Made by a program: the position numbers and the translations under genes
Notes under the pieces: generated by a model
The model's database searches: none
What the model was told of the DNA's origin: nothing
Seen by the model: the letters and a program-made list of their open reading frames with translations, nothing else
In this document: in pieces, positions 44,080 through 55,078 of the stretch
How the letters are laid out: each line of letters starts with the position of its first letter
Numbering within the stretch: position 1 is the first letter of the stretch
DNA from: Hymenopus coronatus
Lineage: Eukaryota; Arthropoda; Insecta; Mantodea; Hymenopodidae
DNA: 64,000 bases
NCBI GenBank assembly: GCA_030762935.1
Contig: CM060899.1
Location: 19,751,001 to 19,815,000, forward strand
Direction: 5' to 3'

Positions 44080-45153
44080 GGCATTTGTTTGGGAGATGAC
44101 CTCTTTGTTAGAGTGAATCGTTTACCCCCGAGCTAGTTTTTCAAGCTTGGAAATAAATAAAAATGTTATTGGAGGCCAAATTTGGTGTAGTAATTCGTAA
44201 ATTAATTTTACAATTTTTGCCATTGAAACTGCTCAGGTGTGCACCCTTATATTGTCTTGTTAAAAGATTTTTTCTTTGCCAGATGAAGACAGTTTTCATT
44301 TATTTCTCCGTTCAACCGGTGCAATAATAATGCATTATCCTCTCCATTTATTGTTCTTGCTTACTGCAAGTAATCAATGTACATGATTCCGCGTGCATCC
44401 CAAGAAACCGAGGTAGATTTCACCACCTTTGCCTACTTCGGAGCCAGTTCGCGTTTAAAAGCCCACTGTTTATCTCTAATTTTGCCTCTGGAGTGTAGGA
44501 GTATATCCATATTTCATCTGCAATTATGTATCGACGCAAAAACTCGACATGATTGCGATGGAAAAGTGCCAAACCATCTTCCGAAGCGATCACACGATTG
44601 CGTTTATTCTCCATTGAGAGCTAACGCAGCATCCATCCTGGCGAGATCTTTTTCAGACCTAATTTTTTGTTAAAATTGAGAACACTGTACCTTGTGATAT
44701 ACCTGAGACCACTACTATTTCGAGAACTTTGATTCCTCGATCACTCAAAATCATATCCTGGATTTTGTCAATCATTTTGGAAAAGCTACCTCTCCTGGAC
44801 GTCCAGAAATCGCATCATTTGTGAATATACGGCCATGTTTAAATTCATTTGTCCAATTGCAAATTGTTGCATGAGCAAATGTGCCACAAACTTCCTCCAA
44901 CTCATCTTTCATCTCTTTCGGCGTTACGTCTTTTAAATAGAGGTGTTTAATCACCACGAAACTCGTTTTTGTTTTTTTTCATCTTGCTAAAGAAGCACAA
45001 GATTGTTGATTCAGTCACTAATGACGAGACCACGTGATGGATATAGCTGAAACTTTAACTGTCATCAGATAAGAGATGGGTTCTTAAATACAAAGTTTTT
45101 TCGATGCTTCGAGTGTAATTTCTTGGTTTTTCTAAGGCCTTATTGAACCCCCC
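44080..45153 (-). mobile_element. Degenerate mariner, 5' end preserved
   Basis: The element reads on the minus strand from a terminus GGGGGGTTCAATAAGGCC (ending 45153, next to TA at 45154). Recognisable parts are VIKHLYLKDVTPKEMKDEL, CNWTNEFKHGR and SGRPGE (DNA-binding region, about 44772-44957). Then come FLRRYIIADEIWIYSYTPE, SWDARGIMYIDYL, LAKKKSFNK and, heavily decayed, PSLKN.LGGKRFTL. The third aspartate block is mutated away, many stops are present, and the other terminal repeat was not found. Confidence 0.75.
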
Positions 45154-45155
45154 TA

Positions 45156-45212
45156 GTAACTACTCTATCTACTATGTGTAAACTGTACATATGTGCTAGA
45201 GAAAGTAAAAAT
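45156..45212 (-). repeat. PAL870 palindrome end, variant
   Basis: A solitary minus end (CTAGAGAAAGTAAAAA) with an interrupted palindrome, resembling the variant at 60960-61012. It touches the mariner's TA flank. Confidence 0.65.
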
Positions 45213-45235
45213 ATGAACATAAAACGTATCTATTA

Positions 45236-45570
45236 TGTGTATTTAGGTTTTTTAACGTCTATCTGAAGCTAGCGCTAGCAATTTGCGCATAGGGTACTCA
45301 CCAGGGAACCAGTGTCGAGGATCCACTTGTATCAAATACTGGAAGCCTCACGTTGTTAAGAGGAAGAGCTTATCAGTTAGATAGTCTTCTGTTGGCACAA
45401 CGATAACGAGATATCGATTATCTCAAACTCGTGATTATGTCTAAATCTTGTTCTTGGAACAAAACTGTCACCCAATATCTTTCATAACTGCCTTTCGTAA
45501 CTTAAGTTTAAATAACCAAGAATTTGTACTTGCTTTACCACGTACACTCCCGTGCATAAAAAGTGGCCAA
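45236..45570. repeat. Segmental-duplication landmark block B, copy 3
   Basis: Matches 23330-23640 and 6057-6265 (AACCAGTGTCGA, CGATAACGAGATATCGATTATC, CATAACTGCC). As in copies 1 and 2, a PAL870 palindrome end directly precedes it, so that insertion predates the duplication. Confidence 0.75.
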
Positions 45571-46600
45571 TTCCCCTAGATTATATATTCTTTTTCTCTT
45601 CTTAAAGTTTCTACCTTAAGGAAACCAAACTTTGCCTCCTCCCAACCGGTGTTTGCTGCAAAATAGAGATATAAGAACTAACAAATGAATGCCATTTGAT
45701 GGTCATCGCATGGCGACCAGAGCTTTTCAAATTTGACTTACGTATAAGCCTAGCTAATTTCCTTGTTCCGTTGTAACTACAAGTAAATGTGTATTACAAA
45801 CATTCATGCAAATGTTCATCCACCCAAAATCTCGTTACCGACGTTTCTTTGAAAATAATCGTTTTAGGGTCACCTAAATGAAAAACACATGTGGTGTGTT
45901 CTATTCTCGTGACTTTCTCGATGTGCAAACAAACTTGTCTTACACCACATTATTCGTTTATCTACATCATGCAAATCAAGATAAACGTTACCAGAAATGG
46001 TCTTATTACTAAGTTTCTTATAAGCAAAAGGGAAATACGGGAATATAAACTAAAACAATAGTCAACTATTTTAAAAGCTGGTCGATATGCGAACAATTCA
46101 AGTTTGGTTGACTTTGTTTTGCAAGTAAAACAAAAAGGAGATGTAACGAAAAGTGATTCCGTGTGAGAAATAATACCTAGTTTAAAATTGAAATCAATAA
46201 CAAGGAATATCTTAGAAACGTCGAAACTTTCAAAAAAGATTGTGTGTTTTAGCGGGATCTACATTTTATGTGTAGTAAGGTTTTGTTTATCCAGAATGAA
46301 CACGTCTTTGGAAGCTATTCTCAGAAAATTCAAGATATACATTTTATTTGTGATGTATATATCTTTAATATACGGGATTTTAAACAAAATCATAAAGCCA
46401 GTTTTGAGAAAAACAAACTGTGTAACTTTTTCAATGTAAAGGTTAGGTTGAGGTGGGGAGTTTATTTTTAAAATCCTCTTATGGCATCCTTGGAAGACAC
46501 TAAACTTAAATACCAATGTACACGCACTCAAAAAATGCTCCGTCTTAGTGAACCTCAAAAAATATATTTCCGGCGAAATCTTGACATCGAATTTTTTTAA
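45571..46600. repeat. Unassigned 240 bp, then PAL870 fragments
   Basis: 45571-45810 is unassigned. 45810-45890 is a plus 5' piece (CACCCAAAATCTCG). 45891-46600 is a minus copy from TGTGGTGTGTTCTATTCTC to CCGGCGAAATCTTGACATCG without the palindrome. Confidence 0.7.
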
Positions 46601-47321
46601 GGAACTTTTTAGAAAAAGATTTGTTTTTGTGCGTGCGCGCGGATACGCGCGCGTTTTTCGGTAAGTCTGTGAGCACGATAACTCAAAAACGAAAAGTCAG
46701 TAAAATACCAAACTTTATATTAAAGCTCAGCACCCAACAAGGATCCGATTTGAAGATTTTCAGCAAAATCCCTCACACCAAACTACCCTTTACATACAAA
46801 AGTTCCAAAAATTTTGATTTTTTTAGAAAAAAAATCTTACGGTTTTTGATTAAAATACTGGATATTCAGAATATTTACGTGACAAATAAATCTCATATCT
46901 TGAATTTTCTGGGAACAGCTTCCGAAGACTTCTTCTTTCTGGATCACTTCTGCTAGTAAATCGTAAGAGAAATGCATAGACCTACTGATGTATTCCATTA
47001 ACATGAAATTTTCTACTTCCCGGTAACAAATAATATTTAAAAAGCCTATTCTTCTATCAGCGTCATGATAATCTAGATAAACGTTAGCAGAAATGGTCTT
47101 ATTGCTTAGTTTCTTATAAGTAGAAGCAAAATAAGGGAATACACTAGTCTAAAGCGAAAGTTACATCTTTTAAACTCCTTTGCAAGAGTTACAAATGCCC
47201 ATACGTGAAAATTTCAAACATTTTAAAACTGAAACCAATAACAACGAGTTTCTCAAAAATGGCCAAATCCATGAGAAAATGTATATGACATAAATTGTGT
47301 GTTTTAAGGAGCTCTACATTT
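46601..47321. repeat. PAL870 plus middle piece and minus piece
   Basis: 46601-46980 is a plus internal piece (GAGCACGATAACTCAAAAACG to the CCGTAAGAGA-like landmark), in which the GT tract has become GCGCGC-rich. 46984-47321 is a minus piece starting CTGATGTATTCC. Confidence 0.7.
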
Positions 47322-48205
47322 TTACTTTCTCTACACATACTACGTACATAGTGTATAGAGAAGGTATTGTATTGCACCCAAAAATTCGCTACCGAGATTT
47401 CACCGGAAATACATGTTTTGGATCACCCTGAATCCCCCAAAAAAAACATTTTTGGAAAAAGGTCCGTATGTGTGTGCGTGTGTGTGTCTTTGGACAGCAG
47501 AGCTCAAAAACGAAAAGACCGTTGAATATCAAACTTGATATTTAAGTTTGGTATCTTCCAAGGATGCGGCATGAAGATTTTCAAGAAAATCCCTCCTAAC
47601 CAAAATACCCTTTACATGGAACTTTTTTTTCCAAAATGCTGATTTTCTTAAAAATTGCTCTAACGATTTTGATTAGAATAATATTAAAGATATTTACCTG
47701 ACAAATGAAATGTATGTATATATATATATATATATATTTCTTGGAAGAGTTTCTGAAGACTACTATATTCTGGATGAATTTCACGGAATTTTGGATAACT
47801 GCTAAACCGTAAGAGATGGGCAAAAACTTAACACACAAAAAATGTAGAGTTCAATAAAACACACAACTTATGTCATATATATTTTTTCGTGGAGTTGATC
47901 GTTTTTGACATATTCCTTGTTTTTGGTTTCAGCTATGAAAAATTCATACCTTTCTCATACAGGAATTTGTCAACTCCTGTCCATACAAACAATGGAACAT
48001 CAGTCACATAGCAACCAGCTTTTGGCTTTCACTTTAACCTATGGTACTCCCTTATTTCGCTACAAGGAAGCAAGTAATAAAACTATTTGTGTTATTTTTT
48101 TTCTCGATTAGCATGAAGTAAATAGAAGCATAATCTTTTTAACAATAATTTGTTTCAGAGCGGTAGGGAAAGTAATGTGAATGGAACACATCAGATTTTT
48201 TGTGT
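47322..48205 (+). repeat. PAL870 copy, full length
   Basis: Plus copy with a clean palindrome (ACTACGTACATAGTG), GT tract near 47468-47487, a short (TA)n at 47715-47738 and the end CACATCAGATTTTTTG. Confidence 0.9.
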
Positions 48206-48206
48206 G

Positions 48207-48678
48207 ATAAATGTTTAGCAATCTCTTATGGTTTAGTTGTTACACAAAGGTAAACAAAAAAAGCATCCAGAATTAAGAGATCTTTGGGGGCTATTCCCAG
48301 AAAACTCAAGATATACATTTTATTTGTCATGTAAATGGTACCTATGTTTAAGAAAATCAAAATTTTTGAAAATGTACACATGTAAATGATAGTTGTGGCG
48401 GTGGCGTAGCATCCTTGGGAGATATCTGGTTTGCTTAATTGCGGTTACTATGTACTGCTAAATACCACGGAATTTTCGTTTTTGAGCTATTCACGCACGC
48501 ACACACACGCACCTTTCCCTATTTTTTTTTTTTTTTTTTTTACTTTCTCTCCACATACTATGTACATAGTTTATAGACAAAGTATTGCATTCCATAAAAA
48601 AATTCGATACAGAGATTTCACCGGAAATACATGTTTTGGGTCCTCCTGAATAAAAAAAAACTAATTTTTTGGAAAATG

Positions 48679-48709
<31 letters not shown>

Positions 48710-49195
48710 ATACCGTGGACAGCAAAGCTCAAAAACAAAAACTTGGTATTTAAGTTTAATATCTTCCAAGGATGCGACACGAAGATTTTCAAGAAAATCT
48801 TGCACCACAAACTACCTTTATGTGAAAAAATTTTCTAAGATTTTGATTAAAATCTCTTATATTTAAGACTTTTACATGGCAAATAAAACGTATATTACGA
48901 ATTTTTTGGGAATAACCTCTAAACACCTGTTTATTCAAGATGATATTGATTGAACTTTGCATTAACTGCTAAACCTTAAGAGAAAAACAAACAATAAACC
49001 CCCCAATTTATATTATATGCATTATGTTATAAACATTTTTTTCGTGGAGATTATCGTTTATGAGATATTCCTTGTATTTAGTTTCAGCTTCGAAAAACAA
49101 ACTTCTCTCTACAGGATTTTTGCAACTCCTGTCCATACAAACAAAGGAACTTGTCACATAGCAACTAGCTTTTTACTATCAGTTTAACCTATGGT
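48207..49195. repeat. PAL870 minus piece, T-run, plus copy
   Basis: 48207-48515 is the inner and palindrome-proximal part of a minus copy. A long T-run follows (48523-48541). 48538-49195 is a plus copy from TACTTTCTCTCC that ends early at ACCTATGGTAAG. Confidence 0.8.
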
Positions 49196-49843
49196 AAGTA
49201 GAAGAGAAATAAGGGACTACCACAGGTTGAAGTGATGGTCAAAAACAGGTTGTTATGTGACTGAAGTTCCTTGGCAGGAGTTGACAAATTCCTGTATGAG
49301 AAAGCAAGTTTTTTAATGCTGAAATATAAAACAAGGAGTGACTAAAAATCTATCAACTCCACTAAACAAATCTATATAACATAATGTATATAACATAATT
49401 TTGTGTAGTAAGGTTTTTATCTAACTCTTACGGTTTAGCAGTTATGCAAAATTCCGTAAATTTCATCCAGAATAAATTGGTCTTCAGAGGCTATTCCTAT
49501 TAAGTTCAAGATACACATTTTATCAAAATTTCCGAAAAAAGTTCCATGTAAAGGGTAGTTTGGGGTGAGGGGCTTTTCTTGAAAATCTTCGTGTCGCATC
49601 CTTGGAAGATACCAAACTTAAATACTAAGTTTGGTATTAAACGGTGTTTTCGTTTTTGAGCTATGCTGCCCACAGGCACACACACAAAAGTACATACATG
49701 GACATTTCTCTAAAAATGCTTTCTTTTGCATTCAGGGTGACCCAAAACATGTATTTCCGGTGAAATCCCGGTATCGAATTTTTTGGGGTATTACAATAAC
49801 TTCTCTATACACTATGTACATAGTAGGTATAGAGAAAGTAAAA
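49196..49843 (-). repeat. PAL870 copy, left arm of an inverted pair
   Basis: Minus piece from AAGTAGAAGAGAAATAAGGG to the palindrome at about 49805-49840, shared with the next copy. Its outer end meets the preceding plus copy at the same internal point, giving a back-to-back junction. Confidence 0.82.
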
Positions 49844-49861
49844 AAAAATTTCAGAAAAACA

Positions 49862-49904
<43 letters not shown>

Positions 49905-50350
49905 CCGTGTGTCTGTGAACACGATAGCTCAAAAACGAAAAGTTGATATTGAAGTTTAATATCTTCCAGGGATGCGACAAGAAGATTTGGAGAAAAATCT
50001 CTCCACCCCAAACTACCCTTTACATGGAACTTTTTTCGAAAATTTTGATTTTCTCAAAAATTTCTCAAAACGGTTGTGATTACAATTTTGTATATTAAGT
50101 ATATTTACCTGACAAACAAAATGTATATCTTGCATTTGCTGAGAATAGCCTCTGAAGACTACTTTATTCGGGATGAATTTTAGACACAATTTATGATATA
50201 CACATTTTTTTCGTGGAGTTGATCGTTTATGAATTATTCTTTGTTTTTGATTTCTCCTTTAAAAACAAAGATTTTGAGTATCACTTTAACCTATGGCACT
50301 CCCTTATTTCGCTTCTACTTACAAGGAAGCAAGTAATAAGGTTATTTCTA
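49801..50350 (+). repeat. PAL870 copy, right arm, internally deleted
   Basis: It starts in the shared palindrome, has (GT)n at 49865-49900, and is deleted between the late landmarks. Confidence 0.82.
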
Positions 50351-50351
50351 C

Positions 50352-51277
50352 TAATTTTTACTTTCTTTTGCCCCATATGTACAATGTACGTAGGGATAGA
50401 GAAGTATTGCATTCCACCCAAAAATTCGAAGTCGAGGTGTCACCGGAAACACATGTTTTAGGACCCCCTGAATCCAAAAAAAAGCATTTCCAGAAAAAGG
50501 TCCGTGTGTGTGTGTCCGTGTGGCTGTGAACACGATAACTCAAAAACGAAAAGTAGCTAAAATACCAAACTTGGTATTTAAGTTCAGTATCTTCCAGGGA
50601 TGCGACACAACGATTTTGAGACAAATCCCCCCACCCCAAACTACCCTTTACATGGAACTTTTTTCGAAAAGTTTGATTTTCTTAAAAATGGCTCTAACGA
50701 TTTTGGTTAAAATATCGTATATTAAAGATGTTTACCTGACAAATAAAATGTATACATTGAATTTTCTGGGAATAGCCTCTGAAGACTACTTTATTGTGGA
50801 TGAATTTTACGGAATTTTTGCATAAATGCTAAACCGTAAGAAATGGACAAAAACTTGCCACACAAGAAATATAGAGCACGTTAAAACACACAATTTATGA
50901 TATATACATTTTTTCGTGGAGTTGATCGTTTTTATATATATTGTTAGTTTTTGATTTGTCCTTTAAAAATAAAGATTTTGAGTATCACTTAAACCTATGG
51001 AACTCCCTTATATCCCTTCTACTTACAAGGAAGCAAGTAATAAGACTATGTCTGCTAATTTTTTCTCGATTAGCTTGAAGTAAATAGAAGTATAAGCTTT
51101 TTAACAATAATTTGTTGCAGAGATGTAGAGAAAGTGTTGTGAATGGAACACATCAGATTTTTTGGATTCAGGAGGACCCAGAGATATATTTCCGATGAAA
51201 TATCGGTAATGAATTTTTGGGTGCATTGCAATACCTTCTCTATACACTATATGCATATTGCTTATAGAGAAAGTAAC
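50352..51277. repeat. PAL870 plus copy and minus palindrome end
   Basis: 50352-51162 is a near-complete plus copy with a decayed palindrome (ATATGTACAATGTACG). 51163-51277 is a minus palindrome end. Confidence 0.83.
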
Positions 51278-51354
51278 GAAATATTAACAATTAAACAATA
51301 GACTATTATTTTAGTCAAATAGTAAATGTCGTGTTATTTATGGACGATCTTTAA

Positions 51355-51566
51355 CTACTGTGGTTCTCAGCATCCCATTCGAAATTGGGCATGAAAGACC
51401 GCTTAATTTTGCTCAGAAGCCTCTCTATTAAGGTCAACACGGGTCCAATGGCTTTACTTCTAAGGATTTTTACACCCGAAAAAAGCCATCGTCCTCCGCC
51501 GGGTTTGAACCCGCGACTTTGGCTATATGAAGTTAGCATGATAACCATTACACCACGGAGGGCGAC
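51355..51566 (-). mobile_element. tRNA-derived SINE, family A
   Basis: Minus strand: GTGGTGTAATGGTTATCATG (A box), GGGTTCAAACCCGG (B box), then GGAGGACGATGGC and the tail region GAGCAAAATTAAGCGGTC. It is the best-preserved member here, but the sequence continues as a SINE body after the tRNA-like part, so it is not a tRNA gene. Confidence 0.85.
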
Positions 51567-52182
51567 ATTTTAGTCAAAATCAATATTATGAGCAAAATGT
51601 TTGCCATTTTGTATTCTACCTCGGTACACAAATTTTAAAGTAGAACTGTTTTCTAATGCATCATCCTCTTCTTCCAAAAATATGTGGTAATATTATTTTA
51701 AATGTATTATCTAACAGTAACGAAGCTTTTTGTCGATATTTAGTTGATACAGTTTCAGGGTTTGAAACAGTGTATGGTTTATTCTTCTTGTGCACCTCGT
51801 ACTGGATGTTTTCCCCTCTGTACCACAATGCAGACTTGGAGGGTAGGTGGCAGTGCCTCTCTCCATTCGGAGGCAATGTAATAATGCAGTGCTGCTATCT
51901 GCATCCGTGTGCTTCATTAGGATTAGCGGAGGTGCAACACTGGGTTTCAAATTGCAGCTCATAATCCCTCAAAAGGATTCGGTGTTTAATGCTTAACGAG
52001 GAGAGCCCATTGTGGTTGGTTTAATGCGCTGTGCTCTGGGACGTTACAGCAGAACTCAACAATCCTGCACCAGTAAATCAAGGAAGACAACTGCAATCTG
52101 GCTTTCACTGAGTACTCTGTATTTAAGGACCTGCAAAAACAGTTGTACTAGCAATTACTGAAGGCAATAACGCTTTATTGAG
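51567..52182. other. Possible single-copy DNA
   Basis: An ORF of 102 codons (51656-51964, plus) overlaps minus ORFs of 71 and 83 codons. None resembles a known family. Base composition is more balanced than in the surrounding repeats, so a degraded exon or gene fragment is possible. Confidence 0.3.
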
Positions 52183-52392
52183 GGGCGCGCCGTGGCCGAG
52201 TGGCTAGACCGCTCGCCTCTCACCTAACCCGATCCCAAGCGACTGCAAGTGAGATTTGTGGCACATGAGCACGTTTTCTCCGATTTCCCCCGCCATCGCA
52301 TTCCACCGGTGCTCCATATCCATTCATATATCACCAGTGTCATCGCCTGCGGTGCCACAAGTACTAAAAGCGGGCGTTAAACGCTACAAAAA
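52183..52392 (+). mobile_element. SINE family B, nearly complete
   Basis: tRNA-like head GCCGTGGCCGAGTGGCTAGACC, body with CCCGATCCCAAGCGAC and CATTCCACCGGTGCTCC, tail GCGGGCGTTAAACGCTAC and an A-run. The A-run is directly followed by TCTGATGTG, the end of a minus PAL870. Confidence 0.85.
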
Positions 52393-53206
52393 AATCTGAT
52401 GTGTTCCATTCACATGACTTTACCTCACCTTAATCAAGAAAAAATTACCAGAAATGATCTTATTACCTGCTTGCATTTAAGTAGATGGAAAATAAGGGAG
52501 TACCATAGTTCAAATTGATAGTCAAAAGCTAGTTGCCATGTTACTGAAGTTCCTTTATGTGGACTGGAGTTGACAAATTCCTCTATAAGAAAAGTGTAAG
52601 TTTTAAAAGCTGAAACCAAAATACAATCTCCACGATCAAATGTATATGACATAAATCGAGTGTTTTATCCTGATCTACATTTTTTGTGTAGTAAGTTTTT
52701 GTCTATCTCTTACGGTTTGCCAGTTACGCAAAATTCAGTAAAAATCATTCAGAATAAAGTAGTCTTCAGAGGCTATTCCCACAAAATTCAAGATATACAT
52801 TTTATTTGTCAGAAAAATATTCTTAATGAACGATATTTTAATCAAAATCGCTAGAGCCATTTAAAGAAAATAAAAAATTTCGAAAAAAGTTCCATGTAGT
52901 TGGAGGGAGGATTTTCTTGAAAACCTTCGTGTCACATCCTTGGAAAATACCAAACTTAAATACTAACATACTTTTCTCATATAGGATTTTTTCAACTCCT
53001 GTCCAGATAAACAAAGGTACTTGTCACAGAACATCCAGCTTTTGATTATCACTTTATTTCGCTTCTACTTACAAGGAAACAAGTAATAAGACTATTTCTG
53101 CCAATTTGTTCTCGAGCAGCATGAAGTAAATAGAGGCATAAGCTTGTTAACAATAATTTGTTACAGAGATGTAGAGAAAGTCATGTGAATGGTACACGTC
53201 AGATTT
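52393..53206. repeat. PAL870 minus copy (partial) and plus 3' part
   Basis: 52393-52967 is a minus copy without its palindrome end. 52968-53206 is the 3' part of a plus copy ending CACGTCAGATTTTT, joined precisely to the next plus copy. Confidence 0.8.
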
Positions 53207-54057
53207 TTACTTTTTCTATACGAACTATGTACATAGTATATAGAGAAGGTATTGCACTCCACCAAAAATTCGATACCCAGATTTCACCGGAATATATGTT
53301 TTAGGGTCCCCTATAAAAAAAAAGAATTTTCAGAAAAAGGTCCGTGTGTGTGTGAACACGATAACTCAAAAACGAAAAGTCAGTAAAATACTAAACTTGG
53401 TATTTAAGTTTAGTATCTTCCAGGGATGCGACACGAAGACTTTGAGAAAAATCCCCCCACCCCAAACTACCCTTTACATGGATTTTTTTTTCGCAAATGT
53501 TGATGTTCTAAAAAATGTCTCTAACGATTTTGATTAAAATATCGTATATTAAAGATATTTACCTGACAAATAAAATGTATATTTTGAATTTTCTGGGAAT
53601 AGCCTCTGAAGACTACTTTATTCTGGGTCAATTTTACGGAATTTTGCATAACTGCTAAACTGTAAGAGATGGACAAAACCTTACCACACAGCAAATGTAG
53701 AGCACTTTAAAACACACAATTTATGTTATATACATTTTTTCGTGGATTTGATTGTTTTTTTAGATATTCTTTGTTTTTGGTTTCAGCTATAAAAAAACAT
53801 ACTTTTCTCATACAGGATTTTGTGAACTCGTGTCCATACAAACAAAGGAACTTCAGTCACATAGCAACCAGCTTTTGGCCATCACTTTAATCTATGGTAC
53901 TCCCTTATTTCGCTTCTACTTACAAGGAAGCAAGTAATAAGACTATTTCTGCTAATTTTTTCTCGATTAGCAGGAAGTAAATAAAGCATAAGCTTTCTAA
54001 CAATAATTTATTGCAGAGTTGTAGAGAAAGTCGTGTGAATGGAACACATCAGATTTT
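53207..54057 (+). repeat. PAL870 copy, full length
   Basis: Complete plus copy starting TACTTTTTCTATACG in a head-to-tail junction and ending CACATCAGATTTTT, immediately followed by a piggyBac relic. Confidence 0.9.
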
Positions 54058-55078
54058 TGTGGAAGTTCCGGCTTGTTTTTACATACAGTTCCCAACATCG
54101 TCATTTTTCGTTTCAGAAGCAGCTGCCCCAAGATGTATGAAGTAAAAAAATTGTCACAAGTTACATTTTGGCCACTCAGTTCATATGTAAGATCACACAC
54201 TACTCTCATACCTTGATTTTCTTCTGGTGCTGCTCATTGTTCTTTTCCTGTGTATACTTGTGCTTTTAGAAGATACGATGCCTCGCTGTCACAAACAGAC
54301 CATATCTTTAACCCGAATTTTGCGGGTTTTGAAGGGATGTATTGCTTGAAGGGACAGCGTTCTCTAAATCCCACTAGTTGTTCATCAACTGTTACATTTT
54401 CTGCAGGATTATATAATTTAGGAAGTATTTCTACCCATTTTTCCAAATGTTGCAAATAGGAGCAAATTTATCACTAAGACACCTTTCTTTTCTAGTAGAC
54501 CTCTTATCAAACTGCAAAACACATGTTGTGTTACAGAAAGTTTCAAGTGACATTTTTACCCGAAATATATTCTGGCCAGTTTCCTTATCCCATAGGCTTT
54601 TTGTTGACTCCCCATGAGATCGATATACCCCAGCAAGAAACAGAAGCCCTAAATAGGCTTGAAAAATATTTCTCTCAATATTTTCCCACTGCTCACCATA
54701 AACTCTGTGTCCCTCTATATTTGTCAGTGTCATATTATTTCCTTTTCAAGTGCCTCATGAAATGCAGCTTCAAAGGAACTTTTTATATTAGATATTCTAC
54801 TGGTTGCATACCTTCTAATTCCTGGTGTCTTCTTGATGGCATTTGGAACAGAATGACGGCCACACTGTAGAGGTGGTTGTAACTTTCATTCAATAGTTAT
54901 ATTTTTAGAAATAATAGTTTGTTCATCACTGCCTGTTTGAAGACTGTTAGAAAGGTCGTTAGAACTATCACTTTAAGATGCATTACTTGTGTGATTTTCA
55001 AATTCGGAAATGGACTCACTATTGGAGGCATTAGCAAGAGCTTCTAACTTTGCTTCACTCAATATTCTTCTTGCCATG
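54058..55078 (-). pseudogene. piggyBac transposase relic, 3' part lost
   Basis: The minus strand starts at ATG 55078-55076 (MARRILSEAKLEALANAS). It passes through an acidic, serine-rich N-terminus and RAYLGLL-like sequence near ENIERNIFQAYLGLLFLAG. It then gives TVDEQLVGFRERCPFKQYIP, which holds the first catalytic aspartate of the DDE_Tnp_1_7 fold, KPAKFGLKIW, and NVTCDNFFTS with the second. At GTVCKNKPELPQ it meets the PAL870 end, so the third aspartate region and the C-terminal Cys-rich domain are missing. Frameshifts (near 54440) and stops (54236, and several near 54740-54950) show decay. Terminal repeats were not identified. Confidence 0.85.

Noticed and set aside
50508..50825. A recurring ORF in PAL870 (IFQGCDTKILRKIPPP ... 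NFLGIASEDYFILDEF) seen in many copies, for example 33859-34236, 46621-46956 and 59825-60121
   Set aside because: It looks like a protein family, but the opposite strand of the same segment is also open in many copies, the translation is low complexity, and starts and stops vary between copies. It is best explained as the shared consensus of a non-coding repeat. A codon-position substitution test across copies (expecting no excess of synonymous changes) would settle it.
51495..51566. tRNA gene on the minus strand
   Set aside because: A and B boxes are present, but the sequence continues as a body and tail shared with 5776 and 63766, and the acceptor stem does not close. It is a tRNA-derived SINE.
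54250..54459. Plus-strand ORFs over the piggyBac region
   Set aside because: They are antisense shadows of the minus-strand transposase relic, whose catalytic motifs are clear.
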